64,000 nucleotides of DNA, taken from positions 32,327,001 to 32,391,000 of the forward strand of contig NC_091078.1 in assembly GCF_032405125.1 (NCBI RefSeq), written 5' to 3'. The stretch comes from Capricornis sumatraensis. Taxonomy: Eukaryota; Chordata; Mammalia; Artiodactyla; Bovidae. Under the pieces are notes generated by a model that worked only from the letters and a program-made list of their open reading frames with translations, searched no databases and had not been told where the DNA came from. Position numbers and translations under genes: made by a program. Shown one piece after another: positions 9,977-21,516 of this stretch (positions are counted from its first letter, which is position 1; each line of letters opens with the position of its first letter).

Positions 9977-12489
9977 AGGTTTGAATGTAACCAGGGACAC
10001 TGAACATATACATCTGTGTATGTTCTAAATGAATGACATACAACCTTCTGGCCCTAGATTCTGCATGCAGTTCCAGAAGGGAAAATAAGAACCGAAGGGT
10101 TGTTCTGCAAATCTTTCAAGCTGAACAAGAGACATGTTGACTAAAGCATTGTTTTTGGCAGGTGGCTTATACTCTGAGGGACTCAGAGCCTGCTGATTCC
10201 TGAGGTCTGTTCATGACATCAATCACAGCATGTATATGACTAGAAAAAACAGACCCATGATGCCAAAAATACTCCACAGTCTAGCCTGACTGCAGGCTGT
10301 CAGAATGTTATATTCTGATTTTTATACTTCCTGCTGATATTTGGACATTTTCACAAGTACAGTGTTTACCTTTTTTGTTGTTGTTTTTTCTTTATAAAAG
10401 TTGACTGTGTAGACTCAGGCTTAAAGAGGGCTGCCTAAGGAAAGGATGCTTGTCAAAGCCCGCCGTTCCTCAGTTGTTCAGGGTAAATCATTTAGCCCCT
10501 GTTGCCTGTCTGTGGAGCTGATTTTGAGACTGGGCCCCTCTCCCACATAGGCAGTGAGCTAGTTCTTTGTGGGAGGACCCCCACCATAGCTATTCTTCTT
10601 CCTGGCCTACCCATCCCTGAAGGTTTGTTGGGTATATAAAACTAGAGCTTGGATCTGTCACAGAGTATCTGAGTTGGAAGATATATCAGCTCGCCAACCT
10701 CAACAGACATGCCAGTTTCTCACCCATTTTTCACACGTGAAAACAGGCCTTTAGGGTTTCAGTCTAAAACTGAGAAATGGCAACACGACAAAGGTGCGGG
10801 TCTTCTGACTCACAGGAAATTGTATTTTGACCACACCATGCAGCTGCCTTTCTAAACACTCAAGTCTCCCCATGACCTGGTGTTTAATGAGCAGCTCCAG
10901 GTCAGAGTGGACTGGGAACCCAGGCCTCATCTATTTAATAAACAGCAGCAATTTCCAAAGAGGCCAGAGTGGGTGGGGTATATTGGCCACCTTGCAAGTT
11001 TATCAGAATAACCAGAGACCAGTTGTGTGTGTGTGTTTTCCTATTTTAGAATTCAATCACTGCAACTGTCTAAATTAATTAGCAAGATGTAGAAAGGCTA
11101 CATATAAACATTGTGGCCCAACCACTTTTCTCACTCTTGACTCCAGCTAAAATTTTTAGTACACCCTTCATATTTGGCCAGTCTTTGGGAATGGTGCCTT
11201 TTACTGATGAGAAAAGGAGGAACCATTCCAGTTTAATGTGTTTATATAAGTCTAAGACACTAAGCATTAGAGCTCCAGAACCCCTCTTAGGCTGGGAAGC
11301 CCATGGAACTACAGGGATCTACTCAAAATATGACAGCAGAGATACAGCAAAATGAAGTAAAGAGAAGAAACAAACCACTACTCATATATTCTGATTCAGT
11401 TTACTACAGCACTTATTTCCATCCATACAGGACATAAAACATAGGAAGTAATAGTCCCATAGGCCACTCTGTAGTGCATTCCAGACAGCCTCTATATAAG
11501 TAATATGTGTTTACATAAATGCCATTATAATTCCAACTTTCCACTTTTCTTGACAGTCTTCTCTCATTAGCAATCTTGGGAGTAATTCCAGTTAATCCTA
11601 GCTTTGCAGAACCCCGTGGGACCATCTCTCTGCAGAGGTAGGTCAGATATGGTACCTTAGATCAGAAGGGCGGCACGTTCACGGTGAGTAGGAGAAATAC
11701 AAGGAGAAGGAAAGCACCGTATCACCTCTGTAATTGTTATTATTTCTGTCCTTGCTCCCCTGAAGTGAAGCTAGCTTTCAGGAATGCTGCAGGCGAAAAT
11801 GAATGAATGTCTCTTTAGTCTAAAGAGGATAAACACACCCAGCACTGTGATCACTCATCTATTTAATGCACTGGTGAAAATGGATGGACAGCAGGATCTT
11901 CTTGGAGCAGTTCTGCTTTAAGACAGATTTTAATATTAAGGAAAGTGGCTAACAAAGTGGACAGCTATCCTGGAAGCATAATTGCAGAGTAATTGCCCAA
12001 CACAGTACACACAGGAGGGGTTTCACTCCTCTCCAGAACACCAGGTGAAAACTTGGGGGAAAATATCTCAAGAACAAACAGCAAAAACCAGCCCTCAAAA
12101 CCCTGAAACAGCTCACCTCTGAGATGGAGCCATCTCGTCAGCTGATCCATCTTGCGTTTGAATTGTTCGTCTGTCTAGCGCTTGCAGGAAGGGATGGTGT
12201 CAGATGTCTGGCACCTTGCTGACACTCAACAAACAATATTAATCCTTATCATATGACTTAATTGAAGGCCTGCACAGGAAACTAACAGACAAAGTTTCAT
12301 CTGTCCTCCTTGCCCGGAAGGGGTAATTCCACTTATTTGGACAACTGTAAGGTGCCTGGGAAATGGACATGTTCAGCTCTTTGCTCCTCACTTCTCCTCA
12401 AGTCCCTAGGTCTAAACACATGACTGTTCAGAGTATGTGACTTCTAGGTCTACTTCCTTCAGTCAGCCTTGCATACAAATGCCTATTCT
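9977..12489. other. 2.5-kb repeat-poor stretch, no gene recognised
   Basis: Largely unassigned sequence. There is a TATA-like tatataaaac at about 10633-10642, but no CpG island, Inr support or downstream exon. A weak MIR-like piece lies near 10725-10830, and a (TG)n lies at about 11025-11036. Open frames are at most 83 codons and look random. Confidence 0.5.
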
Positions 12490-12560
12490 TTCCTTCTTTA
12501 GATAATAAACTCCTTGTGTGTAAAGACTGTGATTTACACACTGCGAATCTTCCCAGGATC
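12490..12560 (+). repeat. Possible L2 tail fragment
   Basis: gataataaactccttgtgtg taaagactgtg echoes the L2 phrase about actccatgagggcagg. Very short, low certainty. Confidence 0.35.
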
Positions 12561-13599
12561 ACCTCATAGAATATTTCCTAATCCTGTTCAGCTTTGGGAA
12601 CCAAGGAGTAACTGGCCCACAAGAACACCAGAATGGCCCACAGCATGCCCATTTTGAGTAGGAGACAAGGTACCTGGAACCAAGAAACAATGAGTTGAAT
12701 GTGACTGTAAGTGCTAGTTCCCTTCTTTTCCCTTCTTTCCAGATTCCTGCAACCAACTGCACGCTCATAATCAAGGCTGACGGGCTTCATATCCCATCAA
12801 TGAATATTTTCCAAACACCAAGGAAAAACAAGGCACATACAAAATTTAGACCCAGCTCTTCCCTACAGGTATTCAAAATTTAGGCAAATGAAGAGATATG
12901 CACAGAAAGAGAGAACACCTACTAAGAGGTGATAAATGCTGTAGTAAGTTCAAATTCAGAGCTCTGGGGGTGAGAGGGAGGAAGCAACCTTGGGTATGGA
13001 TGCAGGTCTGAGTTGTGCATGCTCTGGGGAGCGTAGTCTGTTACTTCCAGATGAGCCAGGAATGGGGACTTGACTGTGGTTGATTGTGTGACCCAGGGAG
13101 AGGATCGCCTCCCCTAAGGAAGCTGCAGGCCTTCAGTTAAGTAAATTCACTGTTTCACCTAATTGCCTAATTATCATGTTCCAGGCTACCAGACTGTTCC
13201 AGGCTGCATATTCTTCTCCAAAGGAGAGGTTAGAGATGGAAGTGGGGAGGAACTGTTGGCTTGTTCCCAGGGATGGAATAAGCCTTCCTCTGACTTGCCT
13301 TCCATCGTTTCAGGACCAATTCTCAACTCCTCCATCTACCTCTGCACCCAGCTTTCAGTCTGCATCACATTCCCTTGCACGTGGCTGACAGTCTGTACTG
13401 TCACATCCTATGGCTCCTTTCTGTGCACGCTGCTGGGGCCCCACACATCCCTCTCTTGCACACACCCCTTCGTATACCAGGGTTGCACAGGTCCACCCTC
13501 ACCCCTACTCTAGGTGATGCATCCTTCTAGCTACTTGGACCAGACCAGCCACTCATCTCTAAAGTCCTGCTGGGTTCCTCTGCCTTCCCCTTCCTTTTT
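12561..13599. other. No gene or assignable repeat
   Basis: The longest frame (116 codons at 13163-13513, plus strand) is cysteine-rich and without a motif or signal I recognise. It also lacks a supported upstream or downstream exon, so it was not called. Confidence 0.45.
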
Positions 13600-14270
13600 T
13601 AATTTACAGTTTATCCATTTGCTTTTGAGGAGGTAATAAATTTACATGGTTCACAATTTAAGAACTCTAAATGGAAGTGTTTCCCTGACATCCTTATCTC
13701 ACAGACACCCAGGGTTCTATCCCACAGGCAGCCAATGTTTTCAGTGTCTCGTTATTTCTTTTAGGGATATTTTATGCATGTGTAAGTTTATAGATTCTGC
13801 TTCCTTCTCTTCATACAAATGGGAGCATGCTGTAAACACATGGGAGTTTATACTATAGATATAGTTCTCCACCTTGCTTTTTCTCATGTAAAATACCAAG
13901 GAGGAGAATAATTCCATGTCTTTTCACAGCGAGATTCATCATTCTCTTCTATTGTATGGATGGATCATACTCAACTGGGACCATTTAGATTTTTTCCTGT
14001 ATTTTTACCATTACACAAAATGCTGCAACGTACATTCTTCATTCTGTACTTATGTAACACATGTCAGTATTCCTAGAAGTGGACTTGTAATTGTGATAGA
14101 TGTTATCACATTCTTCATCTTAGAAGATGTATCAATTTATACCCCCATCAGCAACACTCAGAGGTGCCAGATTCTTATCACCCTTGACAACATAATGTGT
14201 CTCCATGCTTGTTAGTTTCTTTCAACCTGATAGGAAAAAAATGAGATCTTGGATAGTTTAATTTGGATAT
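13600..14270 (-). mobile_element. Old L1M-type LINE fragment
   Basis: Antisense L1 3' region in the expected order: ttgtatggatggatcatact, tgctgcaacgtacattcttc, tcctagaagtggacttgtaa, atttatacccccatcagcaa, aacctgataggaaaaaaatg. Well diverged, consistent with an early mammalian L1. ORF2 is not readable. Confidence 0.8.
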
Positions 14271-14825
14271 AATTCTATACTTAGAGAATTCAAGAGAATC
14301 CACTAAAAATTCTTCAGATTTCTGGATTCTTTTTGGACTACAGCAACTTTAGAACTATTTCAGTATTAATGGGGATAGTTAATCCATGTTTTTCATGTTC
14401 CCATCTTTAGGAACCAGCCAATAGTTGTTCTATTTGCTACCCTGGTTGTTACTGATTAGACAAGAATACTTCTGTTTGTTTGGTAATGTTGAGGGGCTGG
14501 GCTAAGGCCCTTCAGGGCAAGGTTCTGGCCAATGAGGTCAATCACACTGCAAAATGACACAGGACCTGATGTTTTTTGCTCTTGGGGAGTCTCAGTCTGA
14601 GCTGCCCACCCAGAAGGAATAAAGTGGCCGTAGCTTCTGAGGGTCTCCTAAGATGATGGCTGGGTCACTGCAGGTGCTGCTATCGTAACCAGATTAAAGC
14701 CAGCCACTATCCCCCTTCTCTCAAATTACAGCTGAGCGTGTCATTCTGCTTTCAGGGCAAGAAGGGTCCAAGCTTATATGCAAAGTGTCTCTTCCCTGCA
14801 ACTTGCCTACCTACATAATATGAGA
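14271..14825. other. No gene or assignable repeat
   Basis: Unassigned sequence. The text at 14600-14780 is locally GC-richer but has no recognised feature. Confidence 0.5.
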
Positions 14826-14925
14826 TGCTGTGGTTTAGCCATTAGGAGTATGGGGTTTGGAGTTCAATAGCCCAGGTTTGAGTTCTGGTTCCGTCCTCTT
14901 GTAGCCTCCTACCACCTACTCCAAG
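14826..14925 (-). repeat. MIR SINE
   Basis: gctgtggtttagccattagg ... ggagttcaatagcccaggtt tgagttctgg is the antisense MIR tail (ggttaagagcacgggctctg type). Confidence 0.7.
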
Positions 14926-15333
14926 CCTCATCAACTGACTGCAAGTTCCCTCCAGGCAAAAATACCTCCTGACATCCTGAGACTCAAACAATTTATACAA
15001 ACATTGATTTTAAACACTGAACCTAAAACTCATCTTAACGATCAAGCCTAGGGAAATGTTTCTGTGAATTTTTTTCACAAGCACTTTATTTAGAATTATA
15101 AGGTTGAAAATAAATTAGAAAACTGTTGTGATTATTTTCCTAAAATTGTCCCTTAGTTTCATGGGATCATCTGCTTTGACCTATATAGCCTGATGGAAAG
15201 AAGGTTCTGTGAATGTGGGCTGCACTTAGGTGACTCAGAGCCTGTGAGCTCCTGGTTTTGCTTTCTGCTTTATGAACCAGTGTGTGCCTTAGTTATATTT
15301 ATTCTCACAACATGTTACTAATAGGACACTTAT
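14926..15333. other. No gene or assignable repeat
   Basis: Nothing recognised. Left flank of the Bov-A2. Confidence 0.5.
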
Positions 15334-15345
15334 AGAAATCAAATG

Positions 15346-15620
15346 CTGCTGCTGCTGCTAAGTCGCTTCAGTCGTGTCCGCCTCTGTGCGACCCCATAGA
15401 CGGCAGCCCACCAGGCTCCCCCGTCCCTGGGATTCTCCAGGCAAGAATACTGGAGTGGGCTGCCATTTCCTTCTCCAATGGATGAAAGTGAAAAGTGAAA
15501 GTGAAGTTGCTCAGTCGTGTCTGACTCTTAGCAACCCCATGGACTGCAGCCTACCAGGCTCCTCTGTCCCTGGGATTCTCCAGGCGAGAATACTGGAGTG
15601 GGTTGCCATTTCCTTCTCCA
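15346..15620 (-). mobile_element. Bov-A2 SINE (two BovA units) with 12-bp target-site duplication
   Basis: Two antisense BovA monomers are joined by the linker gatgaaagtgaaaagtgaaa, and the left end has a short (CTG)n run. An exact duplication, agaaatcaaatg, lies at 15334-15345 and 15621-15632. Both units keep gtactggagtgggttgcc-type text, so it is a young copy. The 89-codon plus-strand frame across it is a translated SINE. Confidence 0.95.
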
Positions 15621-15632
15621 AGAAATCAAATG

Positions 15633-16739
15633 AACAACTGTAAAAACATTAAATTTAATTATTTGCCTACAGTTCAAACACACTCTACCTGGAAATCTCC
15701 ATGTCCAAGAGCTATGTTTAAATTTCAATTCTCTGTGTGTGTGTGTGTGCGTGCGTGTGTGTTCTACCACTCTCTTGCGACTTAGCAAAGAAAAAAAGGA
15801 AAAATAACCATGTCAATGGAATTGTCACTTAATGATTTCCAAAGCTATCATTGCACTGATTTTGATAAACCTGTAATTATGAATGTTTTCTTTGATTTAT
15901 TCTGCAAATAAGTCAAAGTGATGATGATTGTCCAAGAAGTTATGCTGCAAAGATGTTTCATTTTTCTCATACAGCTTCCTTTTCAATATCCTAGATTTCT
16001 CAGATAAGAGGAAAATAAACTTGCATAAAAGTTGTTTTTTCTAAAAGTCTGAATAATTATTGAGAAATTTAGCAAACTTCCTCTTGTGTTTACATAGTAG
16101 AAAACATTCACAAAATCATGAGAGAACTCCAAGGACTTCAGAAGGCAGTCTCTTCCTTAATTTTGTAGCCTTCATTGAAACAAGCAATCTTGTCTAAACC
16201 TAGAGGCTGAGGGTCTGGATACTGTCATGCCATTCCCCTACTGCAAACCAGAAAACTGGAGAGCAAGGCTGATATACTGTAAGCTGTTCTATTGGATTTT
16301 CCTGATGGCTCTGTCTGGGCTCCACACAGAGTTTCAAAAGAGAGGCCTATTTCAAAGAATTCAACGTCCCATCTACAGAACTGTTCATCTCTCCCCAAAC
16401 CATTTTTTTTCCTCCTAAAAAATTTATTCACTTAAAAAAAAAAATGACTTGATCAGTTTAACCCCTTACTAAAATTACATGAAGAAGTTCCAAAAGAAGA
16501 AAACAAAACGAAACACTGGATTGGAAGATCTAATTTCTCAGGGATATTTTCCAAGGGTTCTAGAGATGTGCTTCCAGTTCTTAAGAGCTCAGCTAGGTCT
16601 CTATGGGAAGGGGACAAAGAAGTCCATGTGATCTTGAACACAGTGTGTCTTACCCCTGCCATGCTCCACTTGGTCACATGGATAATTACAAGGTCTTTGT
16701 GATCCTAGGCTACGTCTCCAGCCTCACCTTGGACCTTTC
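15633..16739. other. No gene; short GT microsatellite
   Basis: A (GT)n-(GC) tract lies at about 15732-15762. Otherwise AT-rich unassigned sequence with small chance frames. Confidence 0.5.
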
Positions 16740-17175
16740 TCTGTACCATCCTTGCACTCCAGTACCTTGGTTCTCTTTTCAGTCTCTCACACTGGCCTTG
16801 TTTCTTTTCAAAACAGGCTTTTCATACTGTTTTCCTCTGCCTGGAATGAGCTTTCTCTGTTTGGTCTTGCTGAGTCAACAAAAATTGTCCTTTAGATCTC
16901 AACTCATTATCACTTCCTCGGGAAATCTCTCCAGGTTCCCCATCTACATCAATCTCCCACTGCAGTCTCCCCAAATACCAAAACAATTGTTTTTCGAAGA
17001 CATTTCTGCAATTGCAAGTTTTATGGGATTTTTTTTTGGGGGGGATTTTATGTTTAATTGTGTAGTTATTAGATTAACAGTTCCTTCTCTTTCATAAGCT
17101 CCACAGCTTCTTCTTCTGCACATTGAATCCCTAGGGTCTAGCCGAGGGCCTGACTCATAAAATATACTCAACAGG
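16740..17175 (+). repeat. L2 LINE 3' portion
   Basis: The L2 order is visible: cactggccttgtttcttttc, tgttttcctctgcctggaat gagctttc, cctttagatctcaactcatt, then cataagctccacagcttctt and gcctgactcataaaatatac. The 164-codon plus-strand frame (16603-17097) runs into this LINE and is not a gene. Confidence 0.7.
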
Positions 17176-17395
17176 ACATAAATGGAATGTTATTAATAAA
17201 GATACTAATTATAGAAAGAAAACAACTTTCTAAATTTTAGTCATAATTACTATACCAAGTGCCTTATGAAATATTGGAGACTACCTTTATTTGGCCTTTA
17301 ATTTTCTTACCTTCTGAACATGAATAATAATAGTGCTCAAAGAACTATAAGAACAAAATAACATATGTGACTATAACTTCTAGGGATTAATTATA

Positions 17396-17423
17396 AAGAT
17401 ATTTGAAATGTTTCAAATATCTT
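17396..17423. repeat. Perfect inverted repeat, 13-bp arms, 2-base centre
   Basis: aagatatttgaaa (17396-17408), tg, then tttcaaatatctt (17411-17423). The arms are exact reverse complements. It sits immediately before the first recognisable L1 text, so it may mark an insertion edge. Confidence 0.9.
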
Positions 17424-17835
17424 AGGTACACTCTATCTCCTCCACACTATTTATAATAGCCAAGACATGGAAACAGCCTAAATGTCCACTGGCAGATGGA
17501 TGATGTAGATATGGTATATATATACAATGGAATACTAGTCGGTCATAGGAAAGAATAAAATAATGCTATTTGTATCAACATGGATGGGAAAGACAAATAT
17601 TATGTGATATCATTTATATGTGGAATCTGAAATATGACACAAGTAAGCTTATTTACAAAACAGAAACAGACTCACAGTCACAGAGAACAGACTTGTGCTT
17701 GTCAAGGGGGATGAGGGGTAAGGGAGGGTTGGATTGGGATTCTAGGATAAGCAGATGCAAACTATTATATATAGGAATACATATAGTAGTTTTAACAACA
17801 TTCATATTTAATATATGGTAATTATATTTATCATG
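17424..17835 (+). mobile_element. L1 LINE 3' region
   Basis: Sense L1: ttataatagccaagacatgg, ctaaatgtccactggcagat, atacaatggaatactagtcg, catttatatgtggaatctga, gcagatgcaaactattatat. 5'-truncated, ORF2 end degraded. It meets an oppositely oriented L1 at about 17835. Confidence 0.85.
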
Positions 17836-17843
17836 TTGTACAT

Positions 17844-18050
17844 TACATGGCTCCCCTGGTGGCTCAGATGGTAAAGAGTCTGCCTGCAATGCGCGACACC
17901 TGGGTTCACTCCCTTGGTTGGGACGATCCCCTGGAGAAGGAAATGGCAACCCACTCCAGTATTCTTGCATGGAGAATCCCATGGATGGAGGAGCTTGGCA
18001 GGCTATAGTCCATGGGTTGCAAAGAGTCAGACATGACTGAGTGACTAACA
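17844..18050 (+). mobile_element. Bov-tA SINE inserted in an L1
   Basis: Head acatggctcccctggtggct, tail gtcagacatgactgagtgac. Exact 8-bp duplication ttgtacat at 17836-17843 and 18051-18058. Removing it rejoins antisense L1 text across the site, so it is younger than the L1. Confidence 0.95.
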
Positions 18051-18058
18051 TTGTACAT

Positions 18059-18895
18059 CATATAGTACTTACAGCCTTTATAATGGAAAATTTCTCTGCT
18101 TTGACCATCTTCCTCTGATTTCCCCTCCCCTCTCCCTCCCACCTTTGGTAACCACAAATCTGATCTCATTTTCTCTGAGTTTGTTTCTGAGGCATAATTG
18201 AACTACAACTCTATGTTAGTTCCTGTTATGCAACACAATGGTTTGACATTTCTGTACATTTCAAAACAATTACCAAGGTAAGTTAGTTACAATGTCACCA
18301 TACAAAGATATTATATAATTACTGACTGCATTCCTCACACTGTATATTTCATATCATGACTCATTTATTTTGCATCTGAAAGTCTATACCTTTTAATCTC
18401 CTTCACTTATTTTTTTCCTTTTCCCACCTTCTTCCCCTCTGGCAACCACCTGTTTGTTCTCTGAATCTATAATTCCGTTTCTGTTTTGTTATGCTTGTTC
18501 ATTTGTTTTGTTTTTTAGATTCCACATATAACTGAAATCATACACTATTCATTTTTCTCTGTCTGACTTATTTCACTTAACATAATACTCTCTAGGTATT
18601 GTTGCAAGTGTCAAGGTTTCATTCTTTCTTAAAAGTGAGTAATATCCCATTATATGTATATCTACTTTATCCATTCATCTAAATAGATGAATCTACTGAT
18701 GCCCATCTACTGATGGGCACTTTAGTTGCTTCCATATCTTGGTTATTGTAAACAATGCTGTTATGAACACAGGGGTGCATGCATCTTTTTAAATTAGTGT
18801 TTTCATTTTGTTTGGACATATACCCAGAAGTGGATTGCTGGTTGTATGGTAATTCTACTTTTAATTTTTAAAGGGATCTCCATATACTTTTGATA
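18059..18895 (-). mobile_element. L1 LINE fragment, antisense
   Basis: Antisense L1 3' region: tggtaaccacaaatctgatc, cataattgaactacaactct, tttagattccacatataact, gtctgacttatttcactta, ggtgcatgcatctttttaaa, tatacccagaagtggattgc. It probably begins left of the Bov-tA at about 17835. A local 14-bp-period duplication (catctactgatg) lies near 18690-18715. Confidence 0.85.
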
Positions 18896-18984
18896 TCATG
18901 CTTATTTTTAAAGGCAGAAATGTAGGTATTCCTATATTTAATAACAATAGTTTTTGTACAATGCATTGTAGCTTACAATGAACT

Positions 18985-19150
18985 TTTACAGGCATTATTA
19001 TAGTCCCATTTTATAAATGAGATAACAGGCTTCTGTTTATGTTAAGTGACCAAGTGTGTTGCCCAAGGTCACAGACCTAGTGAATGAAGAGCTGATACCT
19101 GAACAGAGATTCTCTGATTTAAGTTTAGTGCTTAGCTCAGACTCTCTGAG
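18985..19150 (+). repeat. MIR SINE
   Basis: Sense MIR: agtcccattttataaatgag ataacaggc, gttgcccaaggtcacagacc tagtgaatg, gagattctctgatttaag. Confidence 0.85.
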
Positions 19151-19359
19151 CAATTTCCACCACCAGACAACCAGCTTTCTCCTCATTGTGTCTGCATGAG
19201 AGTTAGAGGAGATAGATTTTCTTTTCAACTGCTGAGTGTCAAGTTCTTTCGGCTGCACATTTTGTCCTTCTCATTTTTTGGGCCTAGGATTTACAGTCTT
19301 TATGAAGCTCTTGTAATGATCATCTGAGGCCAGATGCTATCAATCACAGTAACCCCAGG

Positions 19360-19425
19360 GACAATCACTACCACTGTAATGTACTGAGTGCCAACTCGGT
19401 TTCAGGTGCTGTCCTGGATCCTTTT
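19360..19425 (+). repeat. MIR SINE, 5' piece (split by BovB)
   Basis: tgtactgagtgccaactcgg tttcaggtgctgtcctgg is the front of a sense MIR. It stops at the BovB duplication and continues at 20165. Confidence 0.7.
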
Positions 19426-20151
19426 TAGTTCAGTTCAGTACAGTCGCTCAGTCGTGTCCGACTCTTTGCAACCCCATGAATCACAGCACGCCAGGCCTCC
19501 CTGTCCATCACCAACTCCCGGAGTCCACCCAAACCCATGTCCATTGAGTCGGTGATGCCATCCAACTATCTCATCCTCTGTCATCCCCTTCTCCTCCTGA
19601 CCTCAATCTTTCCCAGCATCAGGGTCTTTTCCAATGAGTCAGCTCTTCCCATCAGGTGGCCAAAGGACTGGAGTTTCAGCTTCAACATCAGTCCTTCCAA
19701 TAAACAACCAGGACTGATTTCCTTTAGGATGGACTGGTTCGATCTCCTTGCAGTCCAAGGGACTCTCAAGAGTCTTCTCCAACACCACAGCTCAAATGCA
19801 TCAATTCTTTGGTGCTCACCTTTCTTTATAGTCCAACTCTTACATCCATACATGACCACAGGAAAAACCATTGCCTTGACTAGACAGACCTTTGTTGACA
19901 AAGTAATGTCTCTGCTGTTTAATATGCTGTCTAGATTGGTCATAACTTTACTTCCAAGGAGTAAGCGTCTTTTAATTTCATGGCTGCAATCACCATCTGC
20001 AGTGATTTTGGAGCCCAGAAAAATAAAGTCAGCCACTGTTTCCACTGTTTCCCCATCTATTTGCCATGAAGTGATGGGACCAGATGCCATGATCTTAGTA
20101 GTTTGAATGTTGAGTTTTAAGCCAACTTTTTCACTCTCCTCTTTCACTTTC
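19426..20151 (-). mobile_element. BovB (RTE) LINE, 5'-truncated, inserted in a MIR
   Basis: The 3' end is at the left (gttcagttcagtacagtcgc, antisense) and the 5' truncation at about 20151. Exact 13-bp duplication cctggatcctttt at 19413-19425 and 20152-20164. The copy is well preserved and still holds a long reverse-transcriptase frame (separate entry). BovB is the autonomous partner of Bov-tA and Bov-A2. Confidence 0.95.
19581..20147 (-). pseudogene. BovB reverse transcriptase, C-terminal remnant (188 codons open)
   Basis: An uninterrupted frame begins 3' of where the catalytic YADD would lie. The motifs GLKLNIQ, SWQIDGE, FLGSKITADGDCSHEIKRRL, VMYGCKSWT and RRLLRVPWTARRSNQSILKE are typical of the C-terminal part of RTE-clade ORF2. 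The endonuclease and polymerase palm are missing because of 5' truncation, so it cannot be active. The internal ATG is not a natural start. Its openness suggests a comparatively recent insertion. Confidence 0.85.
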
Positions 20152-20164
20152 CCTGGATCCTTTT

Positions 20165-20310
20165 AATCTACATAATTTTTTACAAGGATCTTACAAAATA
20201 ATATATACATTTAACAGTAAACAAATAGCCTTGCCCAAGGCCAGACTGCTTGATGCCAGAAGGATGAATCAAAACCAAGTCTGTCTGGATTGAGTCCTTC
20301 CTAATATACT
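20165..20310 (+). repeat. MIR SINE, 3' piece
   Basis: Continuation of the split MIR: aatctacataattttttaca, agccttgcccaaggccagac, gtctgtctggattgagtcc. Confidence 0.65.
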
Positions 20311-21178
20311 CCTGCCTCTTTAATTCACAGAACAGGACCTAAGTATGCAAGAGAGTGATTTTAGATGAGCATGCATCTGGCTGTCATACACTGTCGTGGT
20401 CACACAGCTGTTCAAGGACAGAATCTTTTCGGATTGGTTAGTAATAACCAAGCCATGTCTGCTGCTAAATACTTTTAGACTGACCTTTGATGTTAGGTAC
20501 ATACTTGGCACCTGTTTGCTCAGAGTTGAATCAGACACTTCTAAAAAATCATGTTGTGCTGGTTGGTTGAAATGTCTCTGCTAATGGCAAAGCTTATATT
20601 TCTAGCTGCCATCAATGGGCTGTGATAGATGGAGCCACCAAATCTTTGAGTCATATACAGACGCTAAAGAAAAAATATAATAGTCATGTTTTTACTCTTC
20701 TCAAAATTACAACTGGGTATGAGAAATAAAGTTGCAAATTTTCCCCATAGCAGTTTAAGGGAGTGAGTGAATTTAAAATGAGTGAAGTTCATCTCTGGAT
20801 CCTGACTGGCTAAAAATAACAATGCCACTAGAATATGAAACCTTAAAAGCATTCTGACCCACCAGAAGAACAAAATCCTCACTGCTGATGGACCAAAAGC
20901 AATCAAGTAATTATCCTACTTCTGGTATATTCCTGTATGACACAGAGAGTAGGAGAAATAATTTTGATATCTTTGGGTAGTCAATTTTAAGTGTTAATCA
21001 GTGGTGTGGTAAGAAAAGGAAGATATGGTATTCTTCCCTATGCTTGTTCTGTCCTTCCCTTCTGACTCATATTTATTGTCTGCAAAGTACTGTTCTAGAT
21101 ACTTTACATATAATAATGCTATACCTATTTTGAGATTCAGTGATTATATATATCTATGTCTGTGTGTATGTGTGTGTT
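20311..21178. other. No gene or assignable repeat
   Basis: Chance frames only. A short (TG)n/(TA)n lies at about 21145-21178, just before the Bov-A2. Confidence 0.5.
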
Positions 21179-21186
21179 TTAATATA

Positions 21187-21455
21187 CATGCTGCTAAGTC
21201 GCTTCAGTCGTGTCCGACTCTGTGTGACCCCATAGATAGCAGCCCACCAGGCTCCGCCGTCCCCGGGATTCTCCAGGCAAGAACACTGGAGTGGGTTGCC
21301 ATTTCCTTCTCCAATGGATGAAAGTGAAAAGTGAAAGTGAAGTTGCTCAGTCGTATCTGACTCTTAGCGACCCCATGGACTGTAGCCTACTAGGCTCCTC
21401 CACCCATAGGATTTGCCAGGCAAGAGTACTGGAGTAGGGTGCCATTGCCTTCTCC
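21187..21455 (-). mobile_element. Bov-A2 SINE with 8-bp target-site duplication
   Basis: Two antisense BovA units with the gaaagtgaaaagtgaaagtg linker. The duplication ttaatata lies at 21179-21186 and 21456-21463. The left end has only one CTG triplet pair, unlike the copies at 15346 and 47244. Confidence 0.9.
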
Positions 21456-21516
21456 TTAATATATATAAACCCACACAAAAAACTTAATACAACGTGGTAT
21501 GTACGATACAAGTTAT

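Noticed and set aside
10633..10642. TATA box tatataaaac as a gene promoter
   Set aside because: AT-rich genomic DNA gives such matches often; no CpG island, exon or transcript evidence nearby.
13163..13513. 116-codon cysteine-containing plus-strand frame
   Set aside because: No known family, no second exon, overlapping frames of similar length; random expectation.
16603..17097. 164-codon plus-strand frame
   Set aside because: Most of it runs through an ancient L2 fragment; no protein motif.
19537..20106. 189-codon plus-strand frame
   Set aside because: Antisense shadow of the BovB reverse-transcriptase frame on the minus strand.
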